A stretch of DNA of 13,313 nucleotides from Pseudomonadales bacterium (GCA_007128525.1 SKXG01000423.1:1-13313); one strand, 5' to 3'; positions 1 to 9,957 are shown, counted from the stretch's first letter. The notes: generated by a model from the sequence alone, not told the origin. Numbers and translations are program-made.

Positions 1-921
1 CATGCGTTCAACCTCATAGCCGGCCTGTTCGAGCATATCAACAACGCTGTCCGGCCCGACCAGGTGCATGGCACCGACCACAACCAGCACATCATCGCCA
101 TCCTCCAGCATGGCCTCAAGCTGCGGCAGCCAGGCCTTGTGACGTTCCACAGCCAGGGCCTCGTAAAGCGCTGGAAAGTCCTCGTAACCTTCCAGCAGCA
201 GTGCCGTCAGTGCGTCGACATCGCCTGTACGCCAGGCCCGCAACAGTTCCTCAACTTCGTCCTTGGCCGCGTCATACTCATCAATGGCATGGCGCAGAAA
301 GTCATGCTCTTCGGACTCCGGCAGTCCGGCAAATACCTGCAGCTGATCGCGCAGTGTTTCCAGGCCGGACAGCGGCTTACCATCTTCCAGTGCCTTGGCC
401 GTCAGGCGCGTCTCGACGCCGTGTTCCGGGTCAAGCCCCAGCTCCGCGAACAGAAGCTGGGTCAGCGTCAGCGCCACCATCCAGGGGCGATAGCCCTCCA
501 TCATGGCCGGGTTCATGCCATGATCGGTCAGGCGAGCAGCCAGTGCCGCATAGGTGTCCTCGGCGATGACATCCTGCAATCGGGTTCCCGCAGGCAACAT
601 GGCCAGTTCCATGGTCATCGCCTGCATCTCGGCCGGGTCCAGAGTGCTCAGGTCCATTTCCATGACCACGGCATCGGCGGCCTTGTAGGCGTCAAGCATG
701 GCGGCGGGCAGTGGCTCCTCAGGAGCCAGCAGATGCACCGAACCCAGCAGGTACATACGGTTCGACTTGCCTTCCACCGACCACAGAATATGCTGGCCGT
801 CACCTTCTGCTGACGCCTGCACCGGCGCCACCGCCGGCAACCACAGCAGCAAGCCCAGCAGACCGTACGCACAACCAGCCAGCGTGGTTGCCACCCAATT
901 CACAGATCGTCCCGCCATCAT
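1..921 (-). CDS. TraB/GumN family protein, C-terminus cut by window edge
   Basis: The reading frame runs from an ATG-ATG pair at 921-916 down through base 1 without a stop, giving 307 visible residues. An SD-like GAGGAG lies 9 bases upstream of the first ATG. Residues about 11-36 form a hydrophobic signal peptide or anchor with an Ala-x-Ala-like cleavage region (PVQASA). The mature part carries the family hallmarks: GSVH at residues 60-63, the acidic VMEMD stretch about 25 residues later, and GAMH at 283-286 in the C-terminal strand, followed by a typical GYEVERM ending. Tiki/TraB/GumN proteins share paired GxxH motifs and a conserved Glu, and some eukaryotic members are metalloproteases. The role of the bacterial secreted members is largely unknown. 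The gene lies 138 bases downstream of leuA on the same strand, with no obvious functional link. Family membership is firm. The true end lies outside the window, probably by only a few residues. Confidence 0.85.
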   Translation of the reverse strand, partial: MMAGRSVNWVATTLAGCAYGLLGLLLWLPAVAPVQASAEGDGQHILWSVEGKSNRMYLLGSVHLLAPEEPLPAAMLDAYKAADAVVMEMDLSTLDPAEMQAMTMELAMLPAGTRLQDVIAEDTYAALAARLTDHGMNPAMMEGYRPWMVALTLTQLLFAELGLDPEHGVETRLTAKALEDGKPLSGLETLRDQLQVFAGLPESEEHDFLRHAIDEYDAAKDEVEELLRAWRTGDVDALTALLLEGYEDFPALYEALAVERHKAWLPQLEAMLEDGDDVLVVVGAMHLVGPDSVVDMLEQAGYEVERM

Positions 922-1023
922 CACTTGGCTCTCCTCAGATTCTTTAGAGACTTGACCGGCAGATTGACACCGGCCGCGGATTGCAGGCACCTGAGTCTAG
1001 GCATGGAGCCCAGGGAGGCAAGC

Positions 1024-1047
1024 ACCGGGTCCAAAGTCGAACCCGGT
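1024..1047 (-). terminator. Hairpin behind leuA (terminator-like, no T-tract)
   Basis: ACCGGGT and ACCCGGT form a perfect 7-bp stem around a 10-base loop, 12 bases beyond the leuA stop codon. No run of T follows on either strand, so it is not a classical intrinsic terminator. It may protect the leuA 3' end or help separate leuA from the downstream TraB-like gene. Confidence 0.3.
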
Positions 1048-1059
1048 CTGACCCGCGTG

Positions 1060-2784
1060 TCAGTGATCCACCCAGCGACGGTTCATCGCGGAAATGATGG
1101 CGAGCAGTGACGCAGTAATGGTGTTGGCGCTGACACCGGCGCCATACACCCGGCCACCCTGATTGTCGTCGATGGCCATCAGACTGATGGCCTTGGCATC
1201 TTTGCCCTGCCCGATCGCATGCTCATGGAAGTCGACGATGTTGAGCGGCTCGTTCAAGGCATCCACCAGCGCATTGACGAAGGCCTCGATCGGACCGGAA
1301 CCCTCTCCGGCCACGTCAAGCTGCTGCTCTGATGCTTCAATCCGCGCCGAGCAGCGCTGCTGGTCGTTGTCACCATGGGCCAGGTCGTAGCGCACCAGCC
1401 GAAACGGGCCCTGCTCCTTGCTGTAGGTGTCGAGCAGCAGCTGATAGATCTCATCGGCGCGCACCTCGCGATTCAGACGCTCGGTTTCACGCTGCACGTC
1501 GCGGCTGAACTCGACCAGCAGATCACGCGGCAGGCTGATGCCGTAAAACTCTTCCAGAATAAAGCCCACACCGCCTTTGCCGGACTGGCTGTTGACCCGC
1601 ACCGTCTCTTTGTACGACGAACCCACATCCGATGGGTCGATCGGCAGATAAGGCACCTGCCAGTGATCCCGGTCGACCTGGGACATGCCCTTCTTGATGG
1701 CATCCTGGTGCGAGCCAGAGAACGCAGTAAACACCAGATCACCGGCATACGGATGGCGTTCATGCACCGGCAGCTTGTTGATCGCCACCACCGTTTCCCG
1801 AATGTGTTTCATGTCGCGCAGATCCAGCTCCGGATCCACGCCCTGCGAGAACAGGTTCATGGCCACCGTGACCAGGTCACAATTGCCAGTGCGTTCACCG
1901 TTGCCGAACAACGTGCCTTCGACGCGCTGAGCGCCGGCGAGCAGACCAAGCTCGGTCGCCGCGATGCCGGTGCCGCGGTCATTGTGCGTATGCAGGCTGA
2001 CGACAATGCGGTCGCGATCCGGAAAGTTTCGGATAAACCACTCAATCTGGTCGGCATAGACGTTCGGCGTCGACATTTCGACTGTGGCCGGCAGGTTGAT
2101 GATCATCGGATCGTCTGCTGTCGCCCCCCACTCGTCCGCCACGGCGGCACAGACCTCAACGGCATAGTCGAGTTCGGTGCCGGTAAAGCTCTCCGGAGAG
2201 TACTGAAAGTGCAGGATGGTGCCGTCGAGACGTTTGACCGCTTCCTTGACCATCCGGGTACCATTGACAGCGATCTGCCTGATGCCGTCCCGGTCCAGAT
2301 TGAAGACCACACGACGCTGCAGCGTGGAGGTCGAGTTGTACAGATGGAAGATGGCCCGCGGGGCACCCTGCAACGCCTCGACCGTGCGCTCGATCAATTC
2401 CTGACGCGCCTGACAGAGCACCTGAATGGTGACGTGCGGCGGAATGCGGTCTTCCTCGATGATGCGCCGGATAAAGTCGAAGTCCGGCTGTGAGGCCGCT
2501 GGGAATCCCACCTCAATCTCGCTAAAGCCGAGGTTCACCAGCAGCTCGAACATGCGGATCTTCTCCGCCACGTTCATCGGGTCGATCAGGGCCTGATTGC
2601 CGTCGCGCAGGTCCACGCTGCACCAGCGCGGTGCCTTGTCCAGTGTCCGGTTCGGCCACTGGCGGTCCGGCAAGTTAACCGGCTGGAACGGCTGATACTT
2701 ATGAAAAGGCATGGCGCCAGCCTGCTGGCCGGCCTTACCCACCTGATAGGTGGACGACTTGGAATTCTGCTGCTGCTCACTCAT
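1060..2784 (-). CDS. leuA: 2-isopropylmalate synthase (long-form LeuA)
   Basis: Catalyses condensation of acetyl-CoA with 2-ketoisovalerate, the committed step of leucine biosynthesis, in the cytoplasm. The 574-residue protein matches the long LeuA type found in pseudomonads and mycobacteria. It starts with the characteristic KYQPFQPVNLPDR segment (29-41). The catalytic TIM barrel has the RDGNQ motif at 60-64 (Arg and metal-binding Asp), the metal-binding HTHND at 265-269 and GNGERTGNCDL at 294-304. The last ~115 residues form the LeuA regulatory domain that binds leucine for feedback inhibition (GSGPIEAF, DFHEHAIGQG, then a GVSANTITAS-like end). The ATG start has only a weak SD-like GTGAGA ahead of it, consistent with control by the upstream leader. 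No leuB, leuC or leuD is nearby, so the gene stands apart from the rest of the pathway. Identification is secure. Confidence 0.97.
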   Translation of the reverse strand: MSEQQQNSKSSTYQVGKAGQQAGAMPFHKYQPFQPVNLPDRQWPNRTLDKAPRWCSVDLRDGNQALIDPMNVAEKIRMFELLVNLGFSEIEVGFPAASQPDFDFIRRIIEEDRIPPHVTIQVLCQARQELIERTVEALQGAPRAIFHLYNSTSTLQRRVVFNLDRDGIRQIAVNGTRMVKEAVKRLDGTILHFQYSPESFTGTELDYAVEVCAAVADEWGATADDPMIINLPATVEMSTPNVYADQIEWFIRNFPDRDRIVVSLHTHNDRGTGIAATELGLLAGAQRVEGTLFGNGERTGNCDLVTVAMNLFSQGVDPELDLRDMKHIRETVVAINKLPVHERHPYAGDLVFTAFSGSHQDAIKKGMSQVDRDHWQVPYLPIDPSDVGSSYKETVRVNSQSGKGGVGFILEEFYGISLPRDLLVEFSRDVQRETERLNREVRADEIYQLLLDTYSKEQGPFRLVRYDLAHGDNDQQRCSARIEASEQQLDVAGEGSGPIEAFVNALVDALNEPLNIVDFHEHAIGQGKDAKAISLMAIDDNQGGRVYGAGVSANTITASLLAIISAMNRRWVDH

Positions 2785-2833
2785 GGCGCAATCTCACTAA
2801 CTCGGATAGCGGGTCGGGGTCTCGGAACTGGGT

Positions 2834-2881
2834 GGGCACCGGGTGTGCCCTGATCGATAGACAATAGCCGGCTACGCCGGC
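2834..2881 (-). promoter_or_regulatory. Two GC-rich hairpins of the leuA leader RNA
   Basis: Read on the minus strand, GCCGGC-GTA-GCCGGC (2881-2867) forms a 6-bp hairpin that contains the stop codon of the leader ORF. Next comes GGGCAC-ACCCG-GTGCCC (2850-2834), a perfect 6-bp hairpin. A competing CTAC/GTAG pairing (about 2887-2873) overlaps the first hairpin, so ribosome position on the leader peptide could choose between structures. No T-tract follows, so any attenuation would have to be Rho-dependent or act on translation. Seen in sequence: the repeats. Inferred: their role. Confidence 0.4.
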
Positions 2882-2931
2882 AGTAGTCGCAGCGGTAGGC
2901 GGGTAACAAGGCTGTGGATTGCATGAGCCAT
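2872..2931 (-). CDS. Leucine-rich leader peptide of leuA (putative, leaderless)
   Basis: A 19-codon ORF reads MAHAIHSLVTRLPLRLLPA and ends in TAG inside a hairpin, 87 bases upstream of leuA on the same strand. Five of the 19 residues are Leu, four of them within the last nine. Two are CTA codons, which are normally uncommon in GC-rich genomes. This is the design of amino-acid attenuator peptides such as enterobacterial LeuL. The ATG lies exactly 7 bases after the -10 box, so the mRNA probably begins at or within a base or two of the start codon and the peptide would be translated without an SD. Leaderless attenuator peptides are known, for example TrpL of Sinorhizobium. It could still be chance. 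A leucine-rich pattern, position, promoter fit and hairpin-embedded stop together make it credible. Confidence 0.5.
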   Translation of the reverse strand: MAHAIHSLVTRLPLRLLPA

Positions 2932-2937
2932 ACCTGC

Positions 2938-2966
2938 AATATAGCGACGACTGGCAAGAATTCCAA
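2938..2966 (-). promoter_or_regulatory. Sigma70-type promoter for leuA
   Basis: On the minus strand TTGGAA (2966-2961) is followed after exactly 17 bases by TATATT (2943-2938), which match 4/6 and 5/6 of the consensus. It is the best-spaced promoter in this intergenic region, and its predicted start point coincides with the ATG of the leader ORF. Confidence 0.55.
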
Positions 2967-2981
2967 CCCCGGCCCGGCTGC

Positions 2982-3515
2982 TCAGCGGTCCGGTGCCTCC
3001 TGCGGGCTCAGCTCAGTGGCAAAACGGCGCGCGTTCTGCACATACCCCATGGCGCTCATCTTCAGCCCCTGGATCTGCTCATCGGTCAGCTGCCGCACCA
3101 CCTTGCCGGGGGCCCCCATGACCAGGCTGTTGTCCGGAATCTCCTTGCCTTCGGTAATCAGGGTGTTGGCCCCAATCAGGCAATTCTTGCCGATCTTTGC
3201 CCGGTTGAGAATCACCGAGTTGATGCCGATCAGCGTGTTGTCGCCAATGTTGCAGCCGTGCAGCATGACCTGATGACCCACGGTCACATTGGCGCCGATC
3301 TCCAGCTTGATCCCGCCATCGGTGTGCAGCACCGAGCCGTCCTGCACGTTGGAATTTTCACCGATCACAATCAGATCGTTGTCGCCCCGAATGACGACAT
3401 TGAACCAGATGCTGGCATTCGGCTTGAGCAGCACGCTGCCAATCACCGTGGCCGAATCCGCGATGAAATACTCTCCTTCCGCCTTTACCCGGCGATCACC
3501 CAACGCATAAATCAT
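2982..3515 (-). CDS. Gamma-carbonic anhydrase-like hexapeptide-repeat protein (YrdA/PaaY type)
   Basis: A 177-residue left-handed beta-helix protein built from hexapeptide repeats (for example [42 protein letters not shown]). The gamma-class zinc ligands are present as H64, H81 and H86. The conserved R43 and D45 of the RGD segment and Q58-D59 are also there. The final helix, [21 protein letters not shown], is typical of the family. Proteins of this group form trimers with metal at subunit interfaces. Some hydrate CO2 and others (PaaY) act as thioesterases, so the substrate is uncertain. The frame is open for 56 codons further upstream, but the ATG at 3515 is preferred. It has an AGGA about 8 bases ahead, and homologues begin with this MIYxLGD sequence. 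leuA lies downstream on the same strand, behind its own promoter. Confidence 0.9.
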   Translation of the reverse strand: MIYALGDRRVKAEGEYFIADSATVIGSVLLKPNASIWFNVVIRGDNDLIVIGENSNVQDGSVLHTDGGIKLEIGANVTVGHQVMLHGCNIGDNTLIGINSVILNRAKIGKNCLIGANTLITEGKEIPDNSLVMGAPGKVVRQLTDEQIQGLKMSAMGYVQNARRFATELSPQEAPDR

Positions 3516-3682
3516 GTGTCTGTCCTGTTCCAGGCTGATATTAACTGCGTGCATGCTATCAGCTTGCCGAAAGCGGCACACGCGGTCCGGCATTCTGCGC
3601 CTGTTGCCGGCATCTGAGGTCTGACGCCCACTAACCGCTGCCTGGCGTCCGTGCGCCGTTGGGGCAGGCTCGAAACCCGGCA

Positions 3683-3713
3683 TTGGAGGCCGACGCTGCC
3701 ACCGGCCTATAAT
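3683..3713 (+). promoter_or_regulatory. Likely promoter of the Nudix gene
   Basis: A perfect TATAAT -10 box stands at 3708-3713, with TTGGAG (3683-3688) at a slightly long 19-base spacing. It lies 29 bases ahead of the Nudix ATG, in a 227-base divergent gap to the carbonic-anhydrase-like gene. The -10 box is convincing and the -35 is weak. I saw nothing else clear in this gap apart from a small GCCG-AAAG-CGGC hairpin. Confidence 0.4.
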
Positions 3714-3742
3714 GGTCGGATTGCGAGTCAGTTCAGGCGACT

Positions 3743-4279
3743 ATGAAATTTTGCAGCAGCTGCGGCCAGCCGGTCAGCCTCCGCGTGCCGCCCAGCGACA
3801 ACCGACAACGCTACGTCTGCGACCATTGCGAGACGGTGCACTATCAGAATCCACGCGTGGTCACCGGCTGCCTGCCGGTGTACGAAGACCGGGTGCTGTT
3901 GTGCCGTCGCGCCATTGCCCCGCGTCGTGGTTACTGGACACTGCCGGCCGGCTTTCTTGAGAACGGCGAGACCGCCAGCGAAGGCGCCCTGCGCGAGACC
4001 TGGGAGGAAGCGCAGGCCAACGTGCAGCTCGACGGGCTGTATACGTTGTTCAACCTGCCCCACATCTCGCAAATCTACATGATCTACCGGGCAAGACTGG
4101 TCGATCTGGATTTCGCGGCCGGCGAGGAAAGTCTTGAGGTGGCGCTGTTCGATGAGCGGTCAATTCCCTGGGACGACATCGCGTTCAAAGCAATCGGCGA
4201 CACCCTGAGGCACTACTTTGAGGACCGGACCCGAAACCACTTTCCGGTACATACCGGCGACATCATCGTCCGGCGCTGA
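3743..4279 (+). CDS. Nudix hydrolase with N-terminal zinc ribbon
   Basis: A 178-residue cytoplasmic pyrophosphohydrolase. Cysteines at 4, 7, 26 and 29 (CSSC...CDHC) form a small zinc ribbon, as in many ADP-ribose/NADH-type Nudix enzymes. The Nudix box spans about 70-92, with G70, E76, R84-E85 and the metal-binding E88-E89. The usual late Gly is Gln (EEAQA), a variation typical of this zinc-ribbon subgroup as I remember it. The substrate is probably a nucleoside diphosphate derivative such as ADP-ribose, NADH or a related dinucleotide, but it cannot be fixed from sequence. The ATG is preceded by an AGGCG-like site. The gene converges on purL with 52 bases between the stops. Those bases hold only a weak CAGA/TCTG hairpin followed by five T (4297-4321). 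Confidence 0.9.
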   Translation: MKFCSSCGQPVSLRVPPSDNRQRYVCDHCETVHYQNPRVVTGCLPVYEDRVLLCRRAIAPRRGYWTLPAGFLENGETASEGALRETWEEAQANVQLDGLYTLFNLPHISQIYMIYRARLVDLDFAAGEESLEVALFDERSIPWDDIAFKAIGDTLRHYFEDRTRNHFPVHTGDIIVRR

Positions 4280-4331
4280 CCGCTCCGCCCGACCGCCAGA
4301 TTCACACGTCTGATCGTTTTTCAGAAACCTG

Positions 4332-7300
4332 TCAGCTCAACAATGCGCGCCCTGCATTCCTGAACAGCCGCAACCAGGGGCCGTCCTCTGCCCAGTCATC
4401 AGGACGCCAGGAGTTGCTGACGGCGCGATAGACCCGCTCCGGATGCGGCATCATGATCAACGCCCGGCCGTCGGCACTGGTCAGGCCGGTAATGCCATCC
4501 ACCGAACCGTTTGGATTGAACGGATAACGCGCCGTCACCTGATGATGATGATCAACGTACTGCATAGCGATCTGACCAGCGGCGGCAAGCGCCGCCCGAT
4601 TCGACTCGGCCGCAAACTCTGCCTGTCCCTCGCCATGCGCCACAGCCACCGGCAGCACCGAGCCGGCCATGCCGTCCAGCCAGGGAGATGAGCTGGTATT
4701 GATGCGCAGCAGCGACGTGCGGGCCTCAAACTGCTCCGAGCGATTGCGGACAAAACGCGGCCAGTCCCCGGCACCGGGAATCATGCCGGAGAGCTGCGAC
4801 AGCATCTGACAACCATTACACACGCCCAAGCTCAGCGTATCCCGCGCAAAAAAGGCTGCGAACATTTCAGCCGCCTGCGGATGGAACAGCACCGACTTGG
4901 CCCAGCCACCGCCGGCACCAAGCACATCCCCATAAGAGAAGCCGCCACAGGCCACCAGCGCCTGGAAGGCATCCAGCGACTGCCGGCCCGCCAGCAGATC
5001 GGACATGTGGACATCAATGGCATCAAAACCAGCCGCCATAAAGGCGCCTGCCATCTCAAGCTGGCCGTTCACACCCTGCTCGCGCAGCACCGCCACCTTG
5101 GGCCGCTCGCCACGATTGATGTAGGGCGCCACAACATCATCGTTGGGGTCAAAGCTCAGTGCGACGTTCTGGCCCGGATCCGGCTCAAAGATGGCCGCAT
5201 ACTCTTCGTCGGCAGACTCCGGATTGTCGCGCCGGCGCTGCATCTGATAACTGGTTCGGGCCCAGAGCGCCTGTGCCGCGCCACGGTCCTGTTCGAGCAG
5301 CACGGTTTCACCGGTGCGCAGCCGCAGCGTCTGATCGATGGTTGGCGCGCCCAGATTGTGGGTGATGCCGCCCATCCCGGCGGCTGCCAACGCGGCCTGA
5401 ACCTGCGCCAGGTCGGCACTGTGCACCTGTATGACTGCGCCCAGCTCTTCGGCAAACAGCACCGGCATGGCCGTGTCCGCACTCGACCCGCCCAGACTGG
5501 TCAAATCAACATCGACACCACAGTGCCCGGCAAAGGCCATCTCCCACAGACAGGCCAACAGTCCGCCATCAGAGCGGTCGTGATATGCCAGCAGCAGATC
5601 ATCACGCAGTAATTGTCCAAGCACCTGCATGAACGCCTTCAACTGCGCCGGATCATCAACATCCGGACACTGGCCGCCAAGTTCACCGCACACCTGCGCC
5701 AGCGCACTGCCGCCCAGACGGTTCCGGCCATTGCCGAGATCGATCAGCAGCAGCCGCGTATCGCCCTGATCAAGCCGTAGCCAGGGCGTCACCGCCTGGC
5801 GCACATCGGGCACCGGCGCAAATGCGGAGACGATCAACGTGAGCGGCGCACGTACTTCACGGTCTGCGCCGTCCGGCGTCTGCCATTGCGTGCGCATCGA
5901 CAGGCTGTCCTTGCCTACGGGAATAGCAATGCCCAGCGCCGGACAAAGTTCCATGCCCACCGCATGCACGGCTTCATACAAGGCCTGGTCTTCCTGCCCC
6001 TGACCGGCCGCCGCCATCCAGTTCGCTGACAACACCACCCGGTCGAGCGACTCAATGGCCACGCCGCCGAGATTGGTCAGCGCTTCCGCCACCGCCATGC
6101 GTGCCGAAGCCGCCGGACTGATCAGCGCCAGCGGCGAGCGTTCGCCCATCGCCATCGCCTCGCCGGCATGGCTGCGCAGGCTCAAGGTGGTAATCGCCTG
6201 ATCCGCCACCGGCACCTGCCAGGGCCCGACCATCTGATCCCGTGCCACCATGCCGGTAATGCTGCGATCACCAATGGTGATCAGAAACTGCTTCGACGCC
6301 ACTGCCGGGAACTGCAACACGCGCGCGATCGCATCGCCAAGGCTTAGCGACGGCGCCGCAGCCCCAACCGGCCAGGCCTGTGTGGTAAAGGCGCGTTCCA
6401 TCTTCGGCGGCTTGCCAAACAGTACCGCCATTGGCAGATCGACCGGCTTGTTGTCGAAGTGCGTATCCCGCACTTCCAGACGCGGCTCGCGTCCGACAGC
6501 GGGCAGCTCCGCTTCACCGACCACCGCATGCGGGCAGCGCTCGCGCGCACAAATGGCTCTAAAGCGCGGCAGATCTTCCGCCGCCACACCGAGCACATAA
6601 CGCTCCTGCGCCTCATTACACCAGATCTCAACCGGTGCCATGCCCGGCTCAGCATTGGGCACCGCACGCAGCTCGAAGCGGCCGCCGCAGTCGGCATCCT
6701 TGACCAGTTCCGGCAAGGCATTGGACAAACCGCCCGCGCCCACATCGTGAATCAGGCGAATGGGGTTCTGCTCGCCCAAGGCCCAACAGGCATCGATCAC
6801 TTCCTGACAGCGCCGCTCCATCTCCGGGTTCTCGCGCTGCACCGAGGCAAAGTCGAGTTCGGAGCTCGACTGACCCGACGCCATCGACGAGGCTGCTCCG
6901 CCGCCAAGACCGATCAGCATGGCCGGCCCACCGAGCACGATCAGCTTGGTGTTTGCAACAAAAGGTATTGCATGCACATGTTCGGCGCGGATATTGCCGA
7001 CGCCACCGGCAATCATCACCGGTTTGTGATAGCCGCGCACCAGCGTTGGATCGTTAGCATCCGGCAGATATTCGAAGGTTCGGAAGTAGCCGTTCAGCGC
7101 CGGGCGGCCAAATTCGTTGTTGAACGCCGCCGCGCCAATGGGACCATCGAGCATGATGTCGAGCGCGCTCTGAATCCGGTCCGGCCGGCCGGTGTCCAGC
7201 TCCCACGGCTGCGGCAATTCCGGCAGGTTCAGGTGCGACGTGGTAAAACCGGTCAGCCCGGCCTTCGGCTTGGAACCACGACCGACAGCGCCTTCGTCAC

Positions 7301-8309
7301 GGATCTCGCCGCCGGAGCCCGTTGCCGCGCCGGGAAAAGGCGCAATGGCCGTCGGGTGGTTGTGCGTCTCCACCTTCATCAGGATGTGCACCGGCTCATC
7401 GTGATAGCCGTATTGGTGCCCGTCCGGGTCCGGCCACAGCCGCGGCGCCGGATAACCTTCCATGACTGCGGCGTTGTCGCTGTACGCGCTCAGGATGCCG
7501 GCGCCGTTGATGTGCCGGTGCGTGTTCTTGATCATGCCGAACAGCGACAATGGCGCCGCTTCTCCGTCGATCTGCCAGCTGGCATTGAAGATCTTGTGCC
7601 GACAGTGCTCCGAGTTCGCCTGCGCGAACATCATCAGCTCGACGTCCGTCGGGTCGCGCCCCAGCGCCGCATAGGACGCCGCCAGATAGGCCAGCTCATC
7701 ATCGCTAAGCGCCAGCCCCAGATCCCGATTTGCTGCTGCCAGGGCCGTCAGCGGATCGGCGCCCAGCGTTACCCAGCCCAGCGGCGCCGGCTGATGCTCG
7801 GCAAAGATCGACGCGAGCAGCGCGGCGTCGTCCGGCGCATTCCCCGGCGCCAGTCCACCCGCCTGCGCTTCCGCGGCCGGATGGAACTGCTGCGTCATCC
7901 GGTCGTACAGCAACGCCGTCATATCCGCACCCAGGGCCTCGACCGGCGCAAGCCCGTCGACATACCAACGCACGCCACGCTCAACGCGGTGCACGGGCAA
8001 CTCACAGCCGCGCAGAATATCCGTCGCCTTGCTCGACCAGGGTGAAATGGTGCCGCTGCGCGGTGTCACCGACCCGAGCAAAAGACCCACCGGGGCCGGC
8101 AAAGACTGCTTCGGTCCGTAGTCCAGCAGCGCGTTCAAATGCTCACGTTGCGAGGCTGACAGCGGCACCTGCAGATGCAAATAGTGCACAAACTCAGCAT
8201 ACAGACCGCGTACGCCCGGGTACTGCGCCTGCATCTGTTCGCGCAGTTTGTCGAGTCGGAAACTGGAAAACGCCGGCGGGCCGGCAAGCACGAGAAGGCT
8301 GTCGGTCAT
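4332..8309 (-). CDS. purL: Phosphoribosylformylglycinamidine synthase (FGAM synthase), fused large form
   Basis: Catalyses the ATP- and glutamine-dependent conversion of FGAR to FGAM in de novo purine synthesis. The 1,325-residue protein has the proteobacterial single-chain layout. The N-terminal domain covers about 1-150, followed by a linker. The synthetase core begins near [12 protein letters not shown] (228-239) and contains [20 protein letters not shown] (312-331). A C-terminal glutaminase runs from about 1,070 to the end. The glutaminase triad is intact: C1164 in GVCNGCQ, and H1289 and E1291 in PHPER. These lie 29 residues further than in the 1,295-residue E. coli enzyme, so the extra length is upstream of the triad. 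The ATG start has no strong SD. tadA ends 63 bases upstream on the same strand, so the two may be co-transcribed. No PUR-box-like operator was recognised. Confidence 0.98.
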   Translation of the reverse strand: MTDSLLVLAGPPAFSSFRLDKLREQMQAQYPGVRGLYAEFVHYLHLQVPLSASQREHLNALLDYGPKQSLPAPVGLLLGSVTPRSGTISPWSSKATDILRGCELPVHRVERGVRWYVDGLAPVEALGADMTALLYDRMTQQFHPAAEAQAGGLAPGNAPDDAALLASIFAEHQPAPLGWVTLGADPLTALAAANRDLGLALSDDELAYLAASYAALGRDPTDVELMMFAQANSEHCRHKIFNASWQIDGEAAPLSLFGMIKNTHRHINGAGILSAYSDNAAVMEGYPAPRLWPDPDGHQYGYHDEPVHILMKVETHNHPTAIAPFPGAATGSGGEIRDEGAVGRGSKPKAGLTGFTTSHLNLPELPQPWELDTGRPDRIQSALDIMLDGPIGAAAFNNEFGRPALNGYFRTFEYLPDANDPTLVRGYHKPVMIAGGVGNIRAEHVHAIPFVANTKLIVLGGPAMLIGLGGGAASSMASGQSSSELDFASVQRENPEMERRCQEVIDACWALGEQNPIRLIHDVGAGGLSNALPELVKDADCGGRFELRAVPNAEPGMAPVEIWCNEAQERYVLGVAAEDLPRFRAICARERCPHAVVGEAELPAVGREPRLEVRDTHFDNKPVDLPMAVLFGKPPKMERAFTTQAWPVGAAAPSLSLGDAIARVLQFPAVASKQFLITIGDRSITGMVARDQMVGPWQVPVADQAITTLSLRSHAGEAMAMGERSPLALISPAASARMAVAEALTNLGGVAIESLDRVVLSANWMAAAGQGQEDQALYEAVHAVGMELCPALGIAIPVGKDSLSMRTQWQTPDGADREVRAPLTLIVSAFAPVPDVRQAVTPWLRLDQGDTRLLLIDLGNGRNRLGGSALAQVCGELGGQCPDVDDPAQLKAFMQVLGQLLRDDLLLAYHDRSDGGLLACLWEMAFAGHCGVDVDLTSLGGSSADTAMPVLFAEELGAVIQVHSADLAQVQAALAAAGMGGITHNLGAPTIDQTLRLRTGETVLLEQDRGAAQALWARTSYQMQRRRDNPESADEEYAAIFEPDPGQNVALSFDPNDDVVAPYINRGERPKVAVLREQGVNGQLEMAGAFMAAGFDAIDVHMSDLLAGRQSLDAFQALVACGGFSYGDVLGAGGGWAKSVLFHPQAAEMFAAFFARDTLSLGVCNGCQMLSQLSGMIPGAGDWPRFVRNRSEQFEARTSLLRINTSSSPWLDGMAGSVLPVAVAHGEGQAEFAAESNRAALAAAGQIAMQYVDHHHQVTARYPFNPNGSVDGITGLTSADGRALIMMPHPERVYRAVSNSWRPDDWAEDGPWLRLFRNAGRALLS

Positions 8310-8372
8310 GCAAGAAGGTCCAAGGTCGGATCAGATGGGGACGCACCGGTTACCGCGCCCACTGAAGCGTCA

Positions 8373-9026
<654 letters not shown>

Positions 9027-9060
9027 CTATATTTGATTTTTTTTGACGGCGGGAGCGGAC

Positions 9061-9957
9061 ATGCAGGATTTCGAAGGCCGGGTGGCGGTGATCACCGGCG
9101 CGGCAAGCGGTATTGGTTGGGGTATGGCGCAGGCATTTGCCGATGCCGGCATGAAACTGGTGATGGCTGACATCGAGGTACAGACCCTGGAGGCGGCCGG
9201 CGCCGAGCTGCGCGCTGCCGGTCATGAGGTGATCACGGTGCAAACCGATGTCGCCGACCCGACATCCGTGCAGCGTCTGGCCGACGCCGCCCATGAGGCC
9301 TTCGGCAAAGTCCATGTGCTGTGCAACAACGCCGGCGTCGGTGGCGCCACCGGCAAACCCGGCCAATGGGGTGTCTGGAATTCGCCACCGGAGAGCTGGC
9401 AATGGGTGCTTGGCGTCAACCTGATGGGCGTGGTCCATGGTCTGCAGTCCTTCGTCGACCGGATGATTGCCCACGGTGAACCCGGCCACGTCGTCAACAC
9501 CTCCTCCGTGCTGGGTGTCTGGGGCGGCGGCAACGGGATCTACGGTGTGTCCAAACACGCGGTGACAGCCCTCAGTGAAGGCCTGTATCACGGTCTGAAA
9601 GGCCAGCAGGCCGCCATTGGCGCGTCCGTGCTGATGCCGGGCCTGGTCGCCACGCGCATCAACACGGCCGCACGCAACCGCCCAGAGCACTTGAAGCCCG
9701 ATGGTCAGGACCTCCCGCCTGAAGTAATGGCAATGATGGCGGCGGCAGAAAAGCGCTATCTGGAGAACGGTATGCCGCCGCGGCAGGTCGGCGAGATCGT
9801 GCTCAACGCGATCCGCGAGGAGCGTTTTTACGTGTTCACGCACCCGGGTTCGGAGAAGCCAGTCGAAGAGCGGATGCGGGCCATCATTGATGGGCAGCCA
9901 CCGACACCCGGCCCGCAGATGCGGCGGCTGGCGCAGCCGGATGGCCAGCAAAGGTAA
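9061..9957 (+). CDS. Short-chain dehydrogenase/reductase (classical SDR)
   Basis: A 298-residue NAD(P)-dependent oxidoreductase. The cofactor-binding TGAASGIG motif is at 12-19. An acidic Asp at the end of beta-2 (ADIE, D37) suggests NAD rather than NADP. NNAG is at 89-92, and the catalytic set is N120, S149, Y161 and K165 (YGVSK). The length and C-terminal tail exceed the ~250-residue core. The substrate is unknown, probably a secondary alcohol or ketone. The ATG at 9061 has GGGAG 5 bases ahead and is preferred over an in-frame TTG at 9043. A possible promoter lies upstream (TTGCCA at 9000-9005, with TACTCT or TATATT further on), but spacing is poor for one and sequence for the other. The next gene on this strand carries an MmyB-like regulator domain, and regulators of that kind are often found next to SDR genes. 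Confidence 0.93.
   Translation: MQDFEGRVAVITGAASGIGWGMAQAFADAGMKLVMADIEVQTLEAAGAELRAAGHEVITVQTDVADPTSVQRLADAAHEAFGKVHVLCNNAGVGGATGKPGQWGVWNSPPESWQWVLGVNLMGVVHGLQSFVDRMIAHGEPGHVVNTSSVLGVWGGGNGIYGVSKHAVTALSEGLYHGLKGQQAAIGASVLMPGLVATRINTAARNRPEHLKPDGQDLPPEVMAMMAAAEKRYLENGMPPRQVGEIVLNAIREERFYVFTHPGSEKPVEERMRAIIDGQPPTPGPQMRRLAQPDGQQR

Noticed and set aside
2781..2966. A 61-codon minus-strand ORF upstream of leuA whose TGA overlaps the leuA ATG (ATGA).
   Set aside because: Its first ATG would lie in the -35 element of the predicted promoter. From the later ATG (2924) it is Arg/Pro-rich with no family resemblance. Translational coupling to leuA remains possible, but the 19-codon leucine-rich frame explains the region better.
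4297..4321. CAGA/TCTG hairpin followed by five T between the Nudix and purL genes.
   Set aside because: A 4-bp stem with the T-run displaced by several bases is too weak to call a terminator.
6459..8045. A 528-codon plus-strand open frame opposite purL, and similar long frames opposite leuA (1375-2493) and TraB (64-813).
   Set aside because: They are antisense shadows of confidently identified genes in GC-rich DNA. Their translations are rich in Arg, His and Gln, without domains or plausible start sites.
9028..9044. TATATTTGA followed by eight T ahead of the SDR gene, possibly a promoter or terminator.
   Set aside because: No properly spaced -35 exists for TATATT, and no stem precedes the T-run.
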